Shown: positions 41,889 through 50,397, counted from the first letter of the stretch. The stretch is DNA of 64,000 nucleotides from Nitrospirales bacterium LBB_01 (GCA_004376055.2 CP049016.1:992001-1056000), one strand, 5' to 3'. The notes: generated by a model not told the origin, from the letters alone. Translations and numbers: made by a program.

Positions 41889-43421
41889 ATGGAAACAGCT
41901 CTGATAGCGCTCAATCAGGAGGGGGCTAATGTTGCTCGTGCGATTGCCGAAGAAATTCCGGCGCAGATTTTTGTTAAGAATGAAGCGCTTCACTTTTTAA
42001 GCGGCATGACTGATGTTGAGGGATTTAGCAAGTTATCGGAGTGTGTTGCTACGGCTTTTAATAAGTACAGACGGCTGATTTTTATCATGTCTCTGGGTAT
42101 TGTTAACCGAACCATCGCTCCTCACATTAAAGATAAGCATACAGACCCTGCCGTGGTGACTCTTGATGAGTCCTGCAGGTTTGCTATCAGCACACTTTCA
42201 GGGCATGAGGGAGGAGCAAACGATCTCACCTTTATCATAAGTTCCATAACCGGTGCTGAGCCTGTTGTAACAACAAAGACGGAGTCAGACCGCATCTACA
42301 TTGTAGGGGTCGGGACAAAAAAGGGTGCTCTTAAAGAAGACATCATATATGCCATAACAGAAGGCTGTAAGATGGCAGGAATTACGACAGACAAACTCCG
42401 CTGTATTGCCACTGCATGGGCCAAAAAAAATGAAGAGGGACTTTTACAGGCGGCAGAGGAGCTATCGCTTCATATCAGATATATACCAAAATGGATGATT
42501 GAGCATTATTATAATATAACTCCGCAGGCAGCACGTTCTGAAACTGCTTTTAGGTCAATCGGTGTGCATGGAGTGTCTGAGTCTTCGGCAGTTCTTTCGG
42601 GCAAAAATGCTCAACTTGTACTCCCAAAAACCATCTTTAAAAAAGTCACAATAGCTGTTGCCAGAGAGAAACTCTTATTTAGCCGCAAGTCCGGCTACGG
42701 CCCAAGGGATATGGTATTGATTCTGGGTGGAACAACAGAGGGCGTATGTGAGGCGCAAAGGCTTGAGGCTGAGGGTGTGCCGTTTTATATATCTACCGCT
42801 ACAGAGTATGGCCACAACCTGTTTAAAGAGAAATTTGGCGACAGAGCGGTTTTAGCAAATTTTAATCACAATTCATTAAAGAAATTTATAATTGAACGAA
42901 ACATCAGAAGAATAATAGACTGCACACACCCGTATGCACAGATTATAACGCCGCTTGCTAAGCGTGTATCGGCAGAGCTTGATATTGAATACATTCAGAA
43001 ATCCCGGAGCACGGATGTGACCGATGATCTTGGGTATGACAAACTGATATTTGTTAAATCACTTGATGAGTGTGTAAAGAAAATTTTAGAACTAAAAATA
43101 CGAAAGCCGCTTTTCACTACGGGCAGTAAAGAGCTTGGGTTTATAAAACAATTAGCAGCTCATGGTATAAGTGATGTTTTTGTGCGGGTGTTACCGTTTG
43201 AAAACTCAATCTCAAGCTGTATAACTAATGGGGTGAAACCTCAAAATATAATTGGTATGCACGGGCCATTTGGTGCGGAGCTAAACACAGCTATAATCCG
43301 GCAATATGGCGTGGATTGCCTCATAACAAAAAAGACCGGTAAAGAGGGCGGGTTTTTTGAAAAAGCATCGGCCGCTATGGAGTGCGGGATTTTCATATTT
43401 GTCGTAGAAAGGGAGGGCTGA
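41889..43421 (+). CDS. cbiG: Fused cobalt-precorrin-5A hydrolase (CbiG) and precorrin-6A reductase (CobK/CbiJ)
   Basis: Two corrin-pathway enzymes are in one chain. The N-terminal ~265 residues are CbiG, which opens the delta-lactone of cobalt-precorrin-5A (LGIVNRTIAPHIKDKH, STLSGHEGGANDL, GVGTKKGALKEDI). From about 280 the chain is CobK/CbiJ, the NAD(P)H reductase of (cobalt-)precorrin-6A (LILGGTTEGVCEAQRL, DCTHPYAQIITPLAK, KTGKEGGFFEK). The presence of CbiG indicates the early-cobalt, oxygen-independent route. I chose the ATG at 41889 by homology. A TTG at 41862 would add nine residues, and neither has a good ribosome-binding site. The stop is followed 3 bases later by cobM. Confidence 0.9.
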   Translation: METALIALNQEGANVARAIAEEIPAQIFVKNEALHFLSGMTDVEGFSKLSECVATAFNKYRRLIFIMSLGIVNRTIAPHIKDKHTDPAVVTLDESCRFAISTLSGHEGGANDLTFIISSITGAEPVVTTKTESDRIYIVGVGTKKGALKEDIIYAITEGCKMAGITTDKLRCIATAWAKKNEEGLLQAAEELSLHIRYIPKWMIEHYYNITPQAARSETAFRSIGVHGVSESSAVLSGKNAQLVLPKTIFKKVTIAVAREKLLFSRKSGYGPRDMVLILGGTTEGVCEAQRLEAEGVPFYISTATEYGHNLFKEKFGDRAVLANFNHNSLKKFIIERNIRRIIDCTHPYAQIITPLAKRVSAELDIEYIQKSRSTDVTDDLGYDKLIFVKSLDECVKKILELKIRKPLFTTGSKELGFIKQLAAHGISDVFVRVLPFENSISSCITNGVKPQNIIGMHGPFGAELNTAIIRQYGVDCLITKKTGKEGGFFEKASAAMECGIFIFVVEREG

Positions 43422-43424
43422 GAG

Positions 43425-44195
43425 GTGGCGGGTATAGTATTTTTTGTGGGAGCTGGCCCTGGAGACCCAGAGCTTATCACAATTAAAGGAAAGAAACTAA
43501 TAGACCGGGCAGACTTAATTATCTATGCCGGCAGTTTGGTTAATCCTGAAATTTTTAACGGCACAACAGCCGAGACGGTTGACTCCTCAGCGCTGACGCT
43601 TGATGAGTTAACGGCATTAATAAAGAAATGGACGGCTAATGATAAAATCGTAGTGCGTCTGCATACCGGTGACTTGTCATTTTACAGCGCCATATCGGAG
43701 CAAATTGAGCGATTGACGGAGCTGCAAATAAAATACGAGGTAGTGCCGGGTGTGTCATCGCTGGGGGCGGCATCTGCTGCGCTAAGACAGGAGCTGACAA
43801 TACCTGAGATAAGCCAAACCGTGATAATAACTCGCCTTGAGGGTAACACTCCTGTTCCTGAGCGTGAGAGTCTTTCCTCTCTTTCGTCTCACAATGCGAC
43901 CCTTGTGATTTTTCTAAGCATTTCAATGATAGAGAAGGTGACAGATGAGCTAAGAAGGGGCGGGTATAAGGACTCAACTCCGGTAGTTGTGGTGGAGAGA
44001 GCCTCGTGGCCCACAGAGAGGATAATCAGAGGGACGTTGAGTGATATTGCTTCAAAGGTAACAGAGGTTGGAATAAGAAAGACTGCGCTGATATTGGTTG
44101 GCGAGGCGCTGAGTGCCTCAGACAGCCCAACCGGTAAGAAGTCTAAACTGTATGATGCCGGTTTTAGTCATGGCTGTAGGAAGGATAATAAGTAA
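43425..44195 (+). CDS. cobM: (Cobalt-)precorrin-4 C11-methyltransferase
   Basis: This SAM-dependent methyltransferase (CobM/CbiF) methylates C11 of the corrin ring. FFVGAGPGDPELITIKGKKL is the tetrapyrrole methylase signature. YAGSLVNPEIF and VPGVSSLGAASAALRQELT fit the CobM subgroup. The length of 256 residues is normal. The start is GTG at 43425 with GGGAGGG upstream, packed against the cbiG-cobK stop. Confidence 0.93.
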   Translation: MAGIVFFVGAGPGDPELITIKGKKLIDRADLIIYAGSLVNPEIFNGTTAETVDSSALTLDELTALIKKWTANDKIVVRLHTGDLSFYSAISEQIERLTELQIKYEVVPGVSSLGAASAALRQELTIPEISQTVIITRLEGNTPVPERESLSSLSSHNATLVIFLSISMIEKVTDELRRGGYKDSTPVVVVERASWPTERIIRGTLSDIASKVTEVGIRKTALILVGEALSASDSPTGKKSKLYDAGFSHGCRKDNK

Positions 44196-44285
44196 GGACT
44201 GGATTCCCGCTCGGAGGCGGGAATGACAGAGGAGATGATATTTTTTGCAGTTTTTTTTGTCATTCCTGCGGAAGCAGGAATCCAG
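44196..44285. repeat. Palindromic intergenic element, copy 2 (inverted orientation)
   Basis: This element has the same outer design as 13771-13865 but reversed: GGACTGGATTCCCGC...GCGGGAATGACA, then TGTCATTCCTGC...GCAGGAATCCAG. Both hairpins, TTCCCGC-N6-GCGGGAA and TTCCTGC-N4-GCAGGAA, are perfect. The inner core differs and is T-rich. It lies between cobM and cobJ inside an otherwise tight operon and may attenuate downstream expression. Confidence 0.8.
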
Positions 44286-44343
44286 TTTTTTATTAGCAGA
44301 GCTAAGGGCATAAGTATTATAAATTTAAATACAGGGGTTATGA

Positions 44344-45135
44344 ATGAAAAAAGGTAAGATATTTGTGGTTGGAACGGGTCCCGGCAAGCGGCAGCACATG
44401 ACGACAGAGGCCCAAAAAGCTATCCTTGAATCTGATGTAATTGTTGGGTACGGGATTTATGTGGATTTGATACGTGACATGTTAACTGGCAAAGAGCTGG
44501 TGACAACCGGTATGACGCATGAGGCGAAGCGGTGTGCAGCAGGGATAGAGCTGGCATCCCGTGGTAAGGTGGTTTCAATAGTCAGCAGCGGCGATCCCGG
44601 CGTGTATGCTATGGCAGGTCTTGTGCTTGAGCTTATGAAGCAGTACTCGTTAGAAACGGAACCGCTATGGGGAACTGACATCAGAAATCGTCCTGACGTT
44701 AAAATAATCTCAGGAGTTCCTGCCCATTGCTCATGTGCATCACTTCTTGGTGCTCCTCTCATGCACGACTTTGCTGCAATCAGCCTCTCAGACAGACTGA
44801 CGCCGTGGGAACTAATAGAAAAACGCCTTCACAATGCCTCAGACGCCGATTTCGTTATAGTCATATATAACCCTAAAAGTAAGGGGCGCACGCATCATAT
44901 AAATAAAGCGCGTGACATCATGCTCAAATATAGAAAACATGACACACCGGTTGGTATTGTAAAGGCTGCCATGCGGGATGATGAGACGGTAACACTGACA
45001 ACCCTGGGTGATATGCTAAGTCATGAGATAGATATGCAAACCACTGTAATTGTAGGCAACTCTCAGACATTTTGCTGGGAAAACTGGATGGTTACTCCGC
45101 GTGGATATAAAATTACCCCGCAAGCGGCAGTTTAA
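44344..45135 (+). CDS. cobJ: (Cobalt-)precorrin-3B C17-methyltransferase
   Basis: This is the ring-contraction methyltransferase (CobJ/CbiH). The tetrapyrrole methylase start FVVGTGPGKRQHMTTEAQ, then VGYGIYVDLI, SSGDPGVYAMAGLV, and the late VIYNPKSKGRTHHINKAR with TPVGIVKAAMRDDE are diagnostic. At 263 residues it has normal length. It is separated from cobM by the repeat element and followed by cobU after 13 bases. Confidence 0.94.
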   Translation: MKKGKIFVVGTGPGKRQHMTTEAQKAILESDVIVGYGIYVDLIRDMLTGKELVTTGMTHEAKRCAAGIELASRGKVVSIVSSGDPGVYAMAGLVLELMKQYSLETEPLWGTDIRNRPDVKIISGVPAHCSCASLLGAPLMHDFAAISLSDRLTPWELIEKRLHNASDADFVIVIYNPKSKGRTHHINKARDIMLKYRKHDTPVGIVKAAMRDDETVTLTTLGDMLSHEIDMQTTVIVGNSQTFCWENWMVTPRGYKITPQAAV

Positions 45136-45148
45136 CACAGCTCAAAAC

Positions 45149-45688
45149 ATGCGAATAGTGTTTATAACCGGAGGCGCCAAAAGCGGCAAGAGTACGTTTG
45201 CTCTTAAAACCGCAGACGGTTATAGCGGCAAAAGAGCGTATATTGCAACGGCACAGGCTCTTGATGACGAGATGACAAAGCGCATAGAGGCACACCGAAA
45301 GGAACGTGCCGGTAAATGGGATACGGTTGAAGAACCGATTAATATCCACCAAAGTATCGCAGCATTAGCCGTCAGTCATGACGTCATCGTAGTGGATTGT
45401 TTGACACTGTGGCTTACAAATATGCTGCTTAAGGAACCTGAACCTGCCGAGGACGTAATCTATAACGCTTTTTCAAAGTTGACAGACTCGCTTACAACTG
45501 CAAAACAATTGAAATCAGACGGATCACTCATTCTTGTCTCAAATGAGGTTGGACTTTCCATAGTGCCTGATAACCGTCTTGCGCGGCTGTTTAGGGACTA
45601 TGCCGGAGTGCTCAACCAACAAGTTGCGGCAGTTTCCGATGAGGCGTATTTAGTTGTAAGCGGCTTACCGCTTAGGTTAAATCCATAG
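45149..45688 (+). CDS. cobU: Adenosylcobinamide kinase / guanylyltransferase
   Basis: This bifunctional enzyme phosphorylates adenosylcobinamide and adds GMP for lower-ligand assembly. The P-loop FITGGAKSGKSTFA, the motif RIEAHRKERAGKWDTVEEP with the GMP-accepting His, and DCLTLWLTNML are present. I chose the ATG at 45149 (MRIVFITGG), since an extension to 45101 would overlap cobJ. No Shine-Dalgarno is obvious, so coupling to cobJ is likely. Confidence 0.94.
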   Translation: MRIVFITGGAKSGKSTFALKTADGYSGKRAYIATAQALDDEMTKRIEAHRKERAGKWDTVEEPINIHQSIAALAVSHDVIVVDCLTLWLTNMLLKEPEPAEDVIYNAFSKLTDSLTTAKQLKSDGSLILVSNEVGLSIVPDNRLARLFRDYAGVLNQQVAAVSDEAYLVVSGLPLRLNP

Positions 45689-45694
45689 ATTACT

Positions 45695-45949
45695 ATGAAG
45701 AGCCGATTAAACTTAAAAACGGTGGTTTTTATTTTCATAATCCTGTTCCAAATCAACTTAGCAATTGCTTCAGACAATAGCACAGGAGTTACTATAAAGC
45801 AAACAGTGCCGTCCTCAAAGACAAGTTTTGGTGAGATGGAAAAGACAGAAACCCCTCCGGCTGATACACAGCATCGGATGATACACAAACATGGTCGTCC
45901 GGCCCCGATTAAGGCATCTGATAATCAAACCGGAATACAAAGAAAATGA
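45695..45949 (+). CDS. Small secreted protein of unknown function
   Basis: This is an 84-residue protein with a clear signal peptide (about 8-25, ending IASD). The mature part is polar and probably disordered (PSSKTSFGEMEKTETPPADT). It lies 6 bases after cobU, and its stop overlaps the tag start by 4 bases, so it is translated within the run. I recognise no family. Confidence 0.5.
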   Translation: MKSRLNLKTVVFIFIILFQINLAIASDNSTGVTIKQTVPSSKTSFGEMEKTETPPADTQHRMIHKHGRPAPIKASDNQTGIQRK

Positions 45950-46533
45950 CAGACGTTGTTAGAAAAATATGCAGTTGGGCTGCTAACGACAATGGTCTGT
46001 ATCTTAGATACCATAACGAGCAGTGGGGAGTGCCCGTTTTTGACGACACGACGCTGTTTGAGATGATTACTCTTGAAGGCGCTCAGGCAGGGCTTAGCTG
46101 GATTACCATTCTTAAGAGACGTGACTCTTATAGAGCGGCTTTTGATGGCTTTGTTCCGGCTGTTGTAGCAAATTATTCTGAGGAAAAGGTAAAAACCCTG
46201 CTTAATGATTCCGGTATTATCAGAAACCGGCTGAAAATCCGTTCGGCAATTAATAATGCCTCTCAATTTTTGAAAATTCAAGATGAGTTTGGCAGTTTCA
46301 GCTCATATCTGTGGAAATTCGTAAACGGTGAGCCAATAGTGAATACATTTAAGACATTCAGCGAAATTCCGGCCTCCACTGAGCTTTCCGACGCTATCAG
46401 CCGTGATATGAAAAAACGCGGATTTACATTTTTCGGAACCACTATCTGCTACGCCTTTATGCAGGCCGTAGGAATTGTTAACGACCACACTATTGACTGC
46501 TTCAGACACAAAGAGATAGCAGAGAGATATTAG
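45946..46533 (+). CDS. tag: DNA-3-methyladenine glycosylase I
   Basis: Tag removes 3-methyladenine from DNA. The zinc snap residues are visible: the N-terminal Cys in KICSWAANDN and His in RYHNEQWGVP, and the C-terminal His and Cys in NDHTIDCFRH. The catalytic-region FEMITLEGAQAGLSWITIL is strongly conserved. The length of 195 residues is normal. It overlaps the small secreted gene (ATGA). Confidence 0.95.
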   Translation: MTDVVRKICSWAANDNGLYLRYHNEQWGVPVFDDTTLFEMITLEGAQAGLSWITILKRRDSYRAAFDGFVPAVVANYSEEKVKTLLNDSGIIRNRLKIRSAINNASQFLKIQDEFGSFSSYLWKFVNGEPIVNTFKTFSEIPASTELSDAISRDMKKRGFTFFGTTICYAFMQAVGIVNDHTIDCFRHKEIAERY

Positions 46534-46547
46534 TGTTATTGTAAAAT

Positions 46548-47474
46548 CTACACACTCTTACCCAAAAACTCCTTCAATTCATCCACTGAACTGGCTTTCT
46601 TGATAAGATTTTTAAACTCCTCCAGCTTATCAACAGTATTTATAGCCCTAACTATATTCATTATTTCAAGTCCGGCTAAACCAAATTTGAGTTCAAGCAT
46701 ACCATCGATTCCTTCAAGTAACCCTTCTCTCTTACCCTCAAACAACCCTCTCTCAATCCCTCTCTCAATCCCTCTCTCAATCCCTTCCTCAATCCCTCTC
46801 TCAATCCCCTTTTCCATTCCCTGCTTGTACCTGACATCTCTTTCTATATCATACACCAAAGCCATTTTGCTTACCTCCTTACATACGCTTTCCTGTAAAT
46901 CCCTGAGCTGGGACAGAACCTCCAACTGTCTTATGTACTTTAAACGCCCCACCTCCTCTTTTACGGTTTCCATTATTTTCTTTAACAGTTTCTTTATTAC
47001 TATTGTACCATCTTCTGAGCCGAAATTGCACAAAATCCCAAGTATTACCTCTGCTGGTGTATTGGAACTCATGAATTTTTCACAATCTATGCTCCTAAAA
47101 TCTATTATGTCATATCTAAAGGTCAAATTTTCGTCTTTGATATGATTTTTCATTCTAAGCGGTTCTTTGCCAACATAAAACAGCACCTGTTTTACTGGTT
47201 TTCCATGCGTCTGACTGATGTAAATCCTGTACCGGAGCATTCTATACGGCATGTTGTTGTCATTTGTGGCTTGAAATTCTATATGTAAAATGTATGTGCT
47301 GCCATCGTGTAACGTAACCTCAAGTAAAAAATCGGCTTCTCTTTCGTCTGTGATTTGAAGTTTAGTTTTTAACGGCTTTATTGATATGGCTTTTATGCCC
47401 AGCACCTCTGACATTAACACATGCAGCACACTACGCAGGCTCTCTTTTAATATTTTATCGTAACGTCCCGACAT
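46548..47474 (-). CDS. Rpn/PD-(D/E)xK transposase-like nuclease with tandem GIER repeat
   Basis: This is a 308-residue protein of the Rpn (recombination-promoting nuclease, PDDEXK_2) group. The N-terminal domain has READFLLEVTLHDG and ILHIEFQATND, matching the D...ExQ active-site pattern. HGKPVKQVLFYVGKEPLRM follows. The C-terminal part contains a charged helix with five units of GIER or GIEE (about 222-241), encoded by a 12-base tandem repeat at 46753-46812. It converges on tag. Such genes are frequently horizontally spread and variable. Confidence 0.8.
   Translation of the reverse strand: MSGRYDKILKESLRSVLHVLMSEVLGIKAISIKPLKTKLQITDEREADFLLEVTLHDGSTYILHIEFQATNDNNMPYRMLRYRIYISQTHGKPVKQVLFYVGKEPLRMKNHIKDENLTFRYDIIDFRSIDCEKFMSSNTPAEVILGILCNFGSEDGTIVIKKLLKKIMETVKEEVGRLKYIRQLEVLSQLRDLQESVCKEVSKMALVYDIERDVRYKQGMEKGIERGIEEGIERGIERGIERGLFEGKREGLLEGIDGMLELKFGLAGLEIMNIVRAINTVDKLEEFKNLIKKASSVDELKEFLGKSV
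46753..46812. repeat. In-frame 12-base tandem repeat inside the Rpn-like gene
   Basis: There are five consecutive units of TCAATCCCTCTC on the plus strand (variants at units 3 and 5). Each encodes four residues (GIER/GIEE) of the nuclease's C-terminal helix. Unit length is a multiple of three, so copy-number change keeps the frame. Confidence 0.85.
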
Positions 47475-47480
47475 TTAATC

Positions 47481-47502
47481 TCACAGTAACACAATTCTGT
47501 GA
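47481..47502. promoter_or_regulatory. Inverted repeat upstream of the Rpn-like gene
   Basis: TCACAG-N10-CTGTGA is a perfect 6-base inverted repeat just before the ATG at 47474. A TTGAAC lies 17 bases upstream of a weak -10-like TTACTG overlapping one arm. It could be an operator of the Rpn-like gene. The arms have the opposite order to a classical CRP site. Confidence 0.4.
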
Positions 47503-47590
47503 TAGCGTTCAAGTTGTTTTGCATAGACTACAATCAGATTTTTACATGTAACAAATTTTTTATTTTGGTCAAACAAATGTTGGATTATGG

Positions 47591-47620
47591 TTGAATCTTA
47601 AAGACCAAATAAGTTATTAT
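47591..47620 (+). promoter_or_regulatory. Promoter just upstream of the core-MetE-like gene
   Basis: There is a -35 TTGAAT (47591-47596), an 18-base spacer and a -10 TATTAT (47615-47620). The ATG at 47631 is 10 bases on, so the leader would be about three bases. No Shine-Dalgarno is present. Confidence 0.55.
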
Positions 47621-47630
47621 CTATGACACA

Positions 47631-48653
47631 ATGCTATCAAGGTTTTTAACAACAGGAATAGGGAGTTTACCTCATAATAATGCTACTGATGGGTGCTCGT
47701 TAGTATTGGACAGCTTTGACATACCGTTTTGGCCGCAGCTGCCTCAGACATCGTTTATGGAGACTATGGTTGCTCAGTATTCCGAGGGGCTTCCCTGTCT
47801 TGAAATTGACTCAGTCAGGGAACAATACACCATAAAGAGAAAGTCGCAGGATGAGTTAAATAATTTTTACGAAAAATACTCGGAAAACCCATCAATTGCT
47901 ATCTCTGAGGGCAACGCCGCCGGTTTTCACAAGATGATTAGTCTATTAAAAACAAAAGAGCGTTTTGACACTCTGAAAGGGCATGTGACAGGCCCCCTTA
48001 CGTTTACTCTGGGAATAAAAGACGAGGCGGGCAGGTTTCTGTTTTTTGACGAGGAGTTACGAGAGATAGCCCTCATGCTGCTAATTGGGAAAGTCAAGTG
48101 GCAGGTGGAGGCTTTAAAAAAATATGCGGATAACGTAGTGATATTTATAGATGAGCCTATTTTTACGGCAATAGGCAGCAGCTCCTACCTTGGCGTCTCA
48201 AGGGAGGAGTCAGGCAGACTTATAACAGAAATAGTAAATGGAATTCAGTCTTCAGGCGCAATAGCAGGGATTCACACCTGCGGCAAATGCGATTGGGATA
48301 TTGTTTTTGATGCAAAGCCGGATATTGTAAATTTTGACTCTTATGCCTTCTTTGACACTATTGCAATGTATCATGAAAGAATTACAAAATATCTTTCAGA
48401 GGGCGGCACTCTTGCATGGGGCATGGTACCCACTACAAACTTTATCAACTACGAGGACGAAAGCAGTATAATCAAGAAATTTGACGAAAGATTAAACTCT
48501 TTGGCTAAAAATGTGGACAGAGACCTCATTTTGTCACACCTGATGCTGACGCCATCGTGTGGCGCTGGCGCTCTAACTGTCCCAGAGGCTGAGAAGGTAT
48601 TTAGGCTGCTTAAGGCCTTAAAGGGGTATCTTGTTGAAACTTATGGAAACTAA
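47631..48653 (+). CDS. Core-MetE-like / UROD-MetE superfamily protein
   Basis: This is a 340-residue TIM-barrel protein like the C-terminal half of cobalamin-independent methionine synthase. It opens with TTGIGSLPHNNATDG. The probable zinc site is the His and Cys of GIHTCGKCDW plus the later Cys in LTPSCGAG. VIFIDEPIFTA and VTGPLTFTLGI also match the family. It lacks the folate-binding N-terminal half of MetE, as do the folate-independent core-MetE methionine synthases that take methyl from a corrinoid protein. The cobalamin genes nearby fit this, but a UROD-type methyltransferase role is also possible. Confidence 0.7.
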   Translation: MLSRFLTTGIGSLPHNNATDGCSLVLDSFDIPFWPQLPQTSFMETMVAQYSEGLPCLEIDSVREQYTIKRKSQDELNNFYEKYSENPSIAISEGNAAGFHKMISLLKTKERFDTLKGHVTGPLTFTLGIKDEAGRFLFFDEELREIALMLLIGKVKWQVEALKKYADNVVIFIDEPIFTAIGSSSYLGVSREESGRLITEIVNGIQSSGAIAGIHTCGKCDWDIVFDAKPDIVNFDSYAFFDTIAMYHERITKYLSEGGTLAWGMVPTTNFINYEDESSIIKKFDERLNSLAKNVDRDLILSHLMLTPSCGAGALTVPEAEKVFRLLKALKGYLVETYGN

Positions 48654-48654
48654 T

Positions 48655-49284
48655 ATGGAGGGCGTGTTTATTTCAATTGAGGGCACTGACGGCTCCGGTA
48701 AATCAACGCAGGTTAGGTTGGTCGCTGAGGCTCTGAGGATAGAAAGCGGTTTGGATGTCGTTGAGACGTTTGAGCCCGGTGGAACTGAAATCGGCATGAA
48801 AATACGGGAAATCCTCATTGACCCAAAAACTGTCAACATGTCGCCAATTACAGAGCTGATGCTCTTTTATGCGGCACGCGCTCAACACGCGGCTGAGGTG
48901 ATTCATCCTGCCTTGAGGCGTGGTGCTTACGTTATTACCGATAGATTTAGTGATTCTACCATTGCATATCAGGCCTACGGCCGCGGGATAAACCCTGAAC
49001 TTATTAAACAGCTTGATGCGCTCGTACTAAAAGGTTTCAAACCCGACCTCACTATCGTTATTGACCTTGACGTTACCACAGGGCTTAGCAGAAAGAAGTC
49101 GGCGTCAAAGGCTGACAGGCTTGAAATGGAGGAGTTATTGTTTCATGAAAGAGTACGGGAGGGGTTCCTGGATTTATCCAAAACAGAACCGCTCAGGTTT
49201 AAAGTCATAGACGGCTCATATCCTGTTGAAACACTTACCAAACGAATTGTGGAGACCATAAAAGAGAGGTTCAATTGCCTTTAG
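48655..49284 (+). CDS. tmk: Thymidylate kinase
   Basis: Tmk phosphorylates dTMP. The P-loop FISIEGTDGSGKSTQ, the substrate motif ETFEPGGTEIG and DRFSDSTIAYQAYGRG are present. I chose the ATG at 48655, which has GGAAA 6 bases upstream and overlaps nothing. Earlier in-frame codons (48631, 48643) lie inside the core-MetE-like gene. It begins the conserved tmk-holB-ricT-metG block. Confidence 0.95.
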   Translation: MEGVFISIEGTDGSGKSTQVRLVAEALRIESGLDVVETFEPGGTEIGMKIREILIDPKTVNMSPITELMLFYAARAQHAAEVIHPALRRGAYVITDRFSDSTIAYQAYGRGINPELIKQLDALVLKGFKPDLTIVIDLDVTTGLSRKKSASKADRLEMEELLFHERVREGFLDLSKTEPLRFKVIDGSYPVETLTKRIVETIKERFNCL

Positions 49285-49330
49285 GATATTTTATACCAAG
49301 TCGCAGTCTGAAGGATAACAAGGCGACGCC

Positions 49331-49361
49331 TCCCCTTACAGGGGAATCCCCTTTAGGGGAG
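49331..49361. repeat. Stand-alone copy of the repeat core
   Basis: AGGGGAATCCCCTTTAGGGGAG (49340-49361) matches the core of element copy 1 (13812-13833) at 21 of 22 positions. It is preceded by CTCCCCT, which can pair with AGGGG to form alternate hairpins. It lies between tmk and holB. The outer TTCC(C/T)GC hairpins are absent here. Confidence 0.7.
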
Positions 49362-49385
49362 AGTACGTTGAGGAGCTTTTGACGC

Positions 49386-50396
49386 ATGCCAACGAAGTTA
49401 GGCGATAGAATGCCGCTTGGTATTATTGGGCACGAAAGAGCCGTGTATATGCTCACATCTATGCTAAAAAGCGCAAAGGTGGCGTCATCGTTTCTCTTTT
49501 ACGGACCACCCGGCACCGGGAAAACATTTACAGCGTTTGCTTTTTTAAAGTCAATGAATTGTAAAGTAAAAGGCTCTGAGGATTTCTGCGGCAGCTGTCC
49601 CTCTTGTGTTAATGTGGATAAGCGGGTTCATCCCGATTTAAAAGTAACGGCTTTTAACGAAAGTATTATAAAAATTGAGGAGATAAGGGAAATAGAGAAT
49701 TTCTTAGCTACAACTCCGATGCAATGGGCTCAGAAGTGTCTTATAATGGAAAACGCCGATATGATGAATGAGGCATCGGCTAACGCTTTCTTAAAAACCC
49801 TTGAAGAGCCGCCCTCAGGCTCTGTGATTGTGCTTATAACCTCAAAAGAGGAGGCACTGCCCGATACCATACGCTCAAGGTGTCTGAAAATCCCGTTTAG
49901 TCCACTAAACACTGCTGATATGTTAAAGGTTGCCTCAAACGCTGGTAAGCACCCTGATGACATCCAGCTAAGGCTCTCTCAGGGAGACATGGGTAAAGCC
50001 ATTGACTCTGAAATCGTGCCAAAAAGAAACAACGATTATGCAATTTTCTCAAAGATATTTACCGGTATCCAAAAGCCTATATCAAAGCACGAAACCCTCA
50101 AGTCCAGAGACGACATGCTTAAGTGGCTGCACTCTGCAATGGTTTTTCTCAGAGATATATCCATTCTGAAAATTGATGTGAACTCTCCTTATGTGGTTAA
50201 CACAGATATGAGAGAACAGCTCGTTAAGCTTACGGCCCAGGTGGATATAGACAGCGTGTTGGACAGTTTCAAAAAACTTATCGAGTTGTCTAATTCTTTT
50301 GTGCTGAATCTTAATGTTGGCGTTACCTTTAACTATGTGTGCTCGGTTTTAGGTGCTTTATCGAAACAGAAACAGGTCTATAAGGAGTTGATATAA
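49386..50396 (+). CDS. holB: DNA polymerase III delta-prime subunit
   Basis: This is a clamp-loader subunit of 336 residues. The AAA+ P-loop FYGPPGTGKTFTAF, the zinc cluster DFCGSCPSC (with an upstream Cys) and SRC in TIRSRCLKIPF are present. The catalytic DEAD-like Walker B is degenerate (LIMENADMM), as in delta-prime. GAGGAG lies 11 bases before the ATG at 49386. A second ATG at 49410 is possible. Confidence 0.92.
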   Translation: MPTKLGDRMPLGIIGHERAVYMLTSMLKSAKVASSFLFYGPPGTGKTFTAFAFLKSMNCKVKGSEDFCGSCPSCVNVDKRVHPDLKVTAFNESIIKIEEIREIENFLATTPMQWAQKCLIMENADMMNEASANAFLKTLEEPPSGSVIVLITSKEEALPDTIRSRCLKIPFSPLNTADMLKVASNAGKHPDDIQLRLSQGDMGKAIDSEIVPKRNNDYAIFSKIFTGIQKPISKHETLKSRDDMLKWLHSAMVFLRDISILKIDVNSPYVVNTDMREQLVKLTAQVDIDSVLDSFKKLIELSNSFVLNLNVGVTFNYVCSVLGALSKQKQVYKELI

Positions 50397-50397
50397 A

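Noticed and set aside
46753-46812. CRISPR-like array
   Set aside because: The units are directly abutting 12-base repeats inside a reading frame, without spacers, and encode GIER repeats.
47481-47502. CRP-binding site
   Set aside because: The arms are TCACAG...CTGTGA with a 10-base gap, the opposite order to TGTGA-N6-TCACA.
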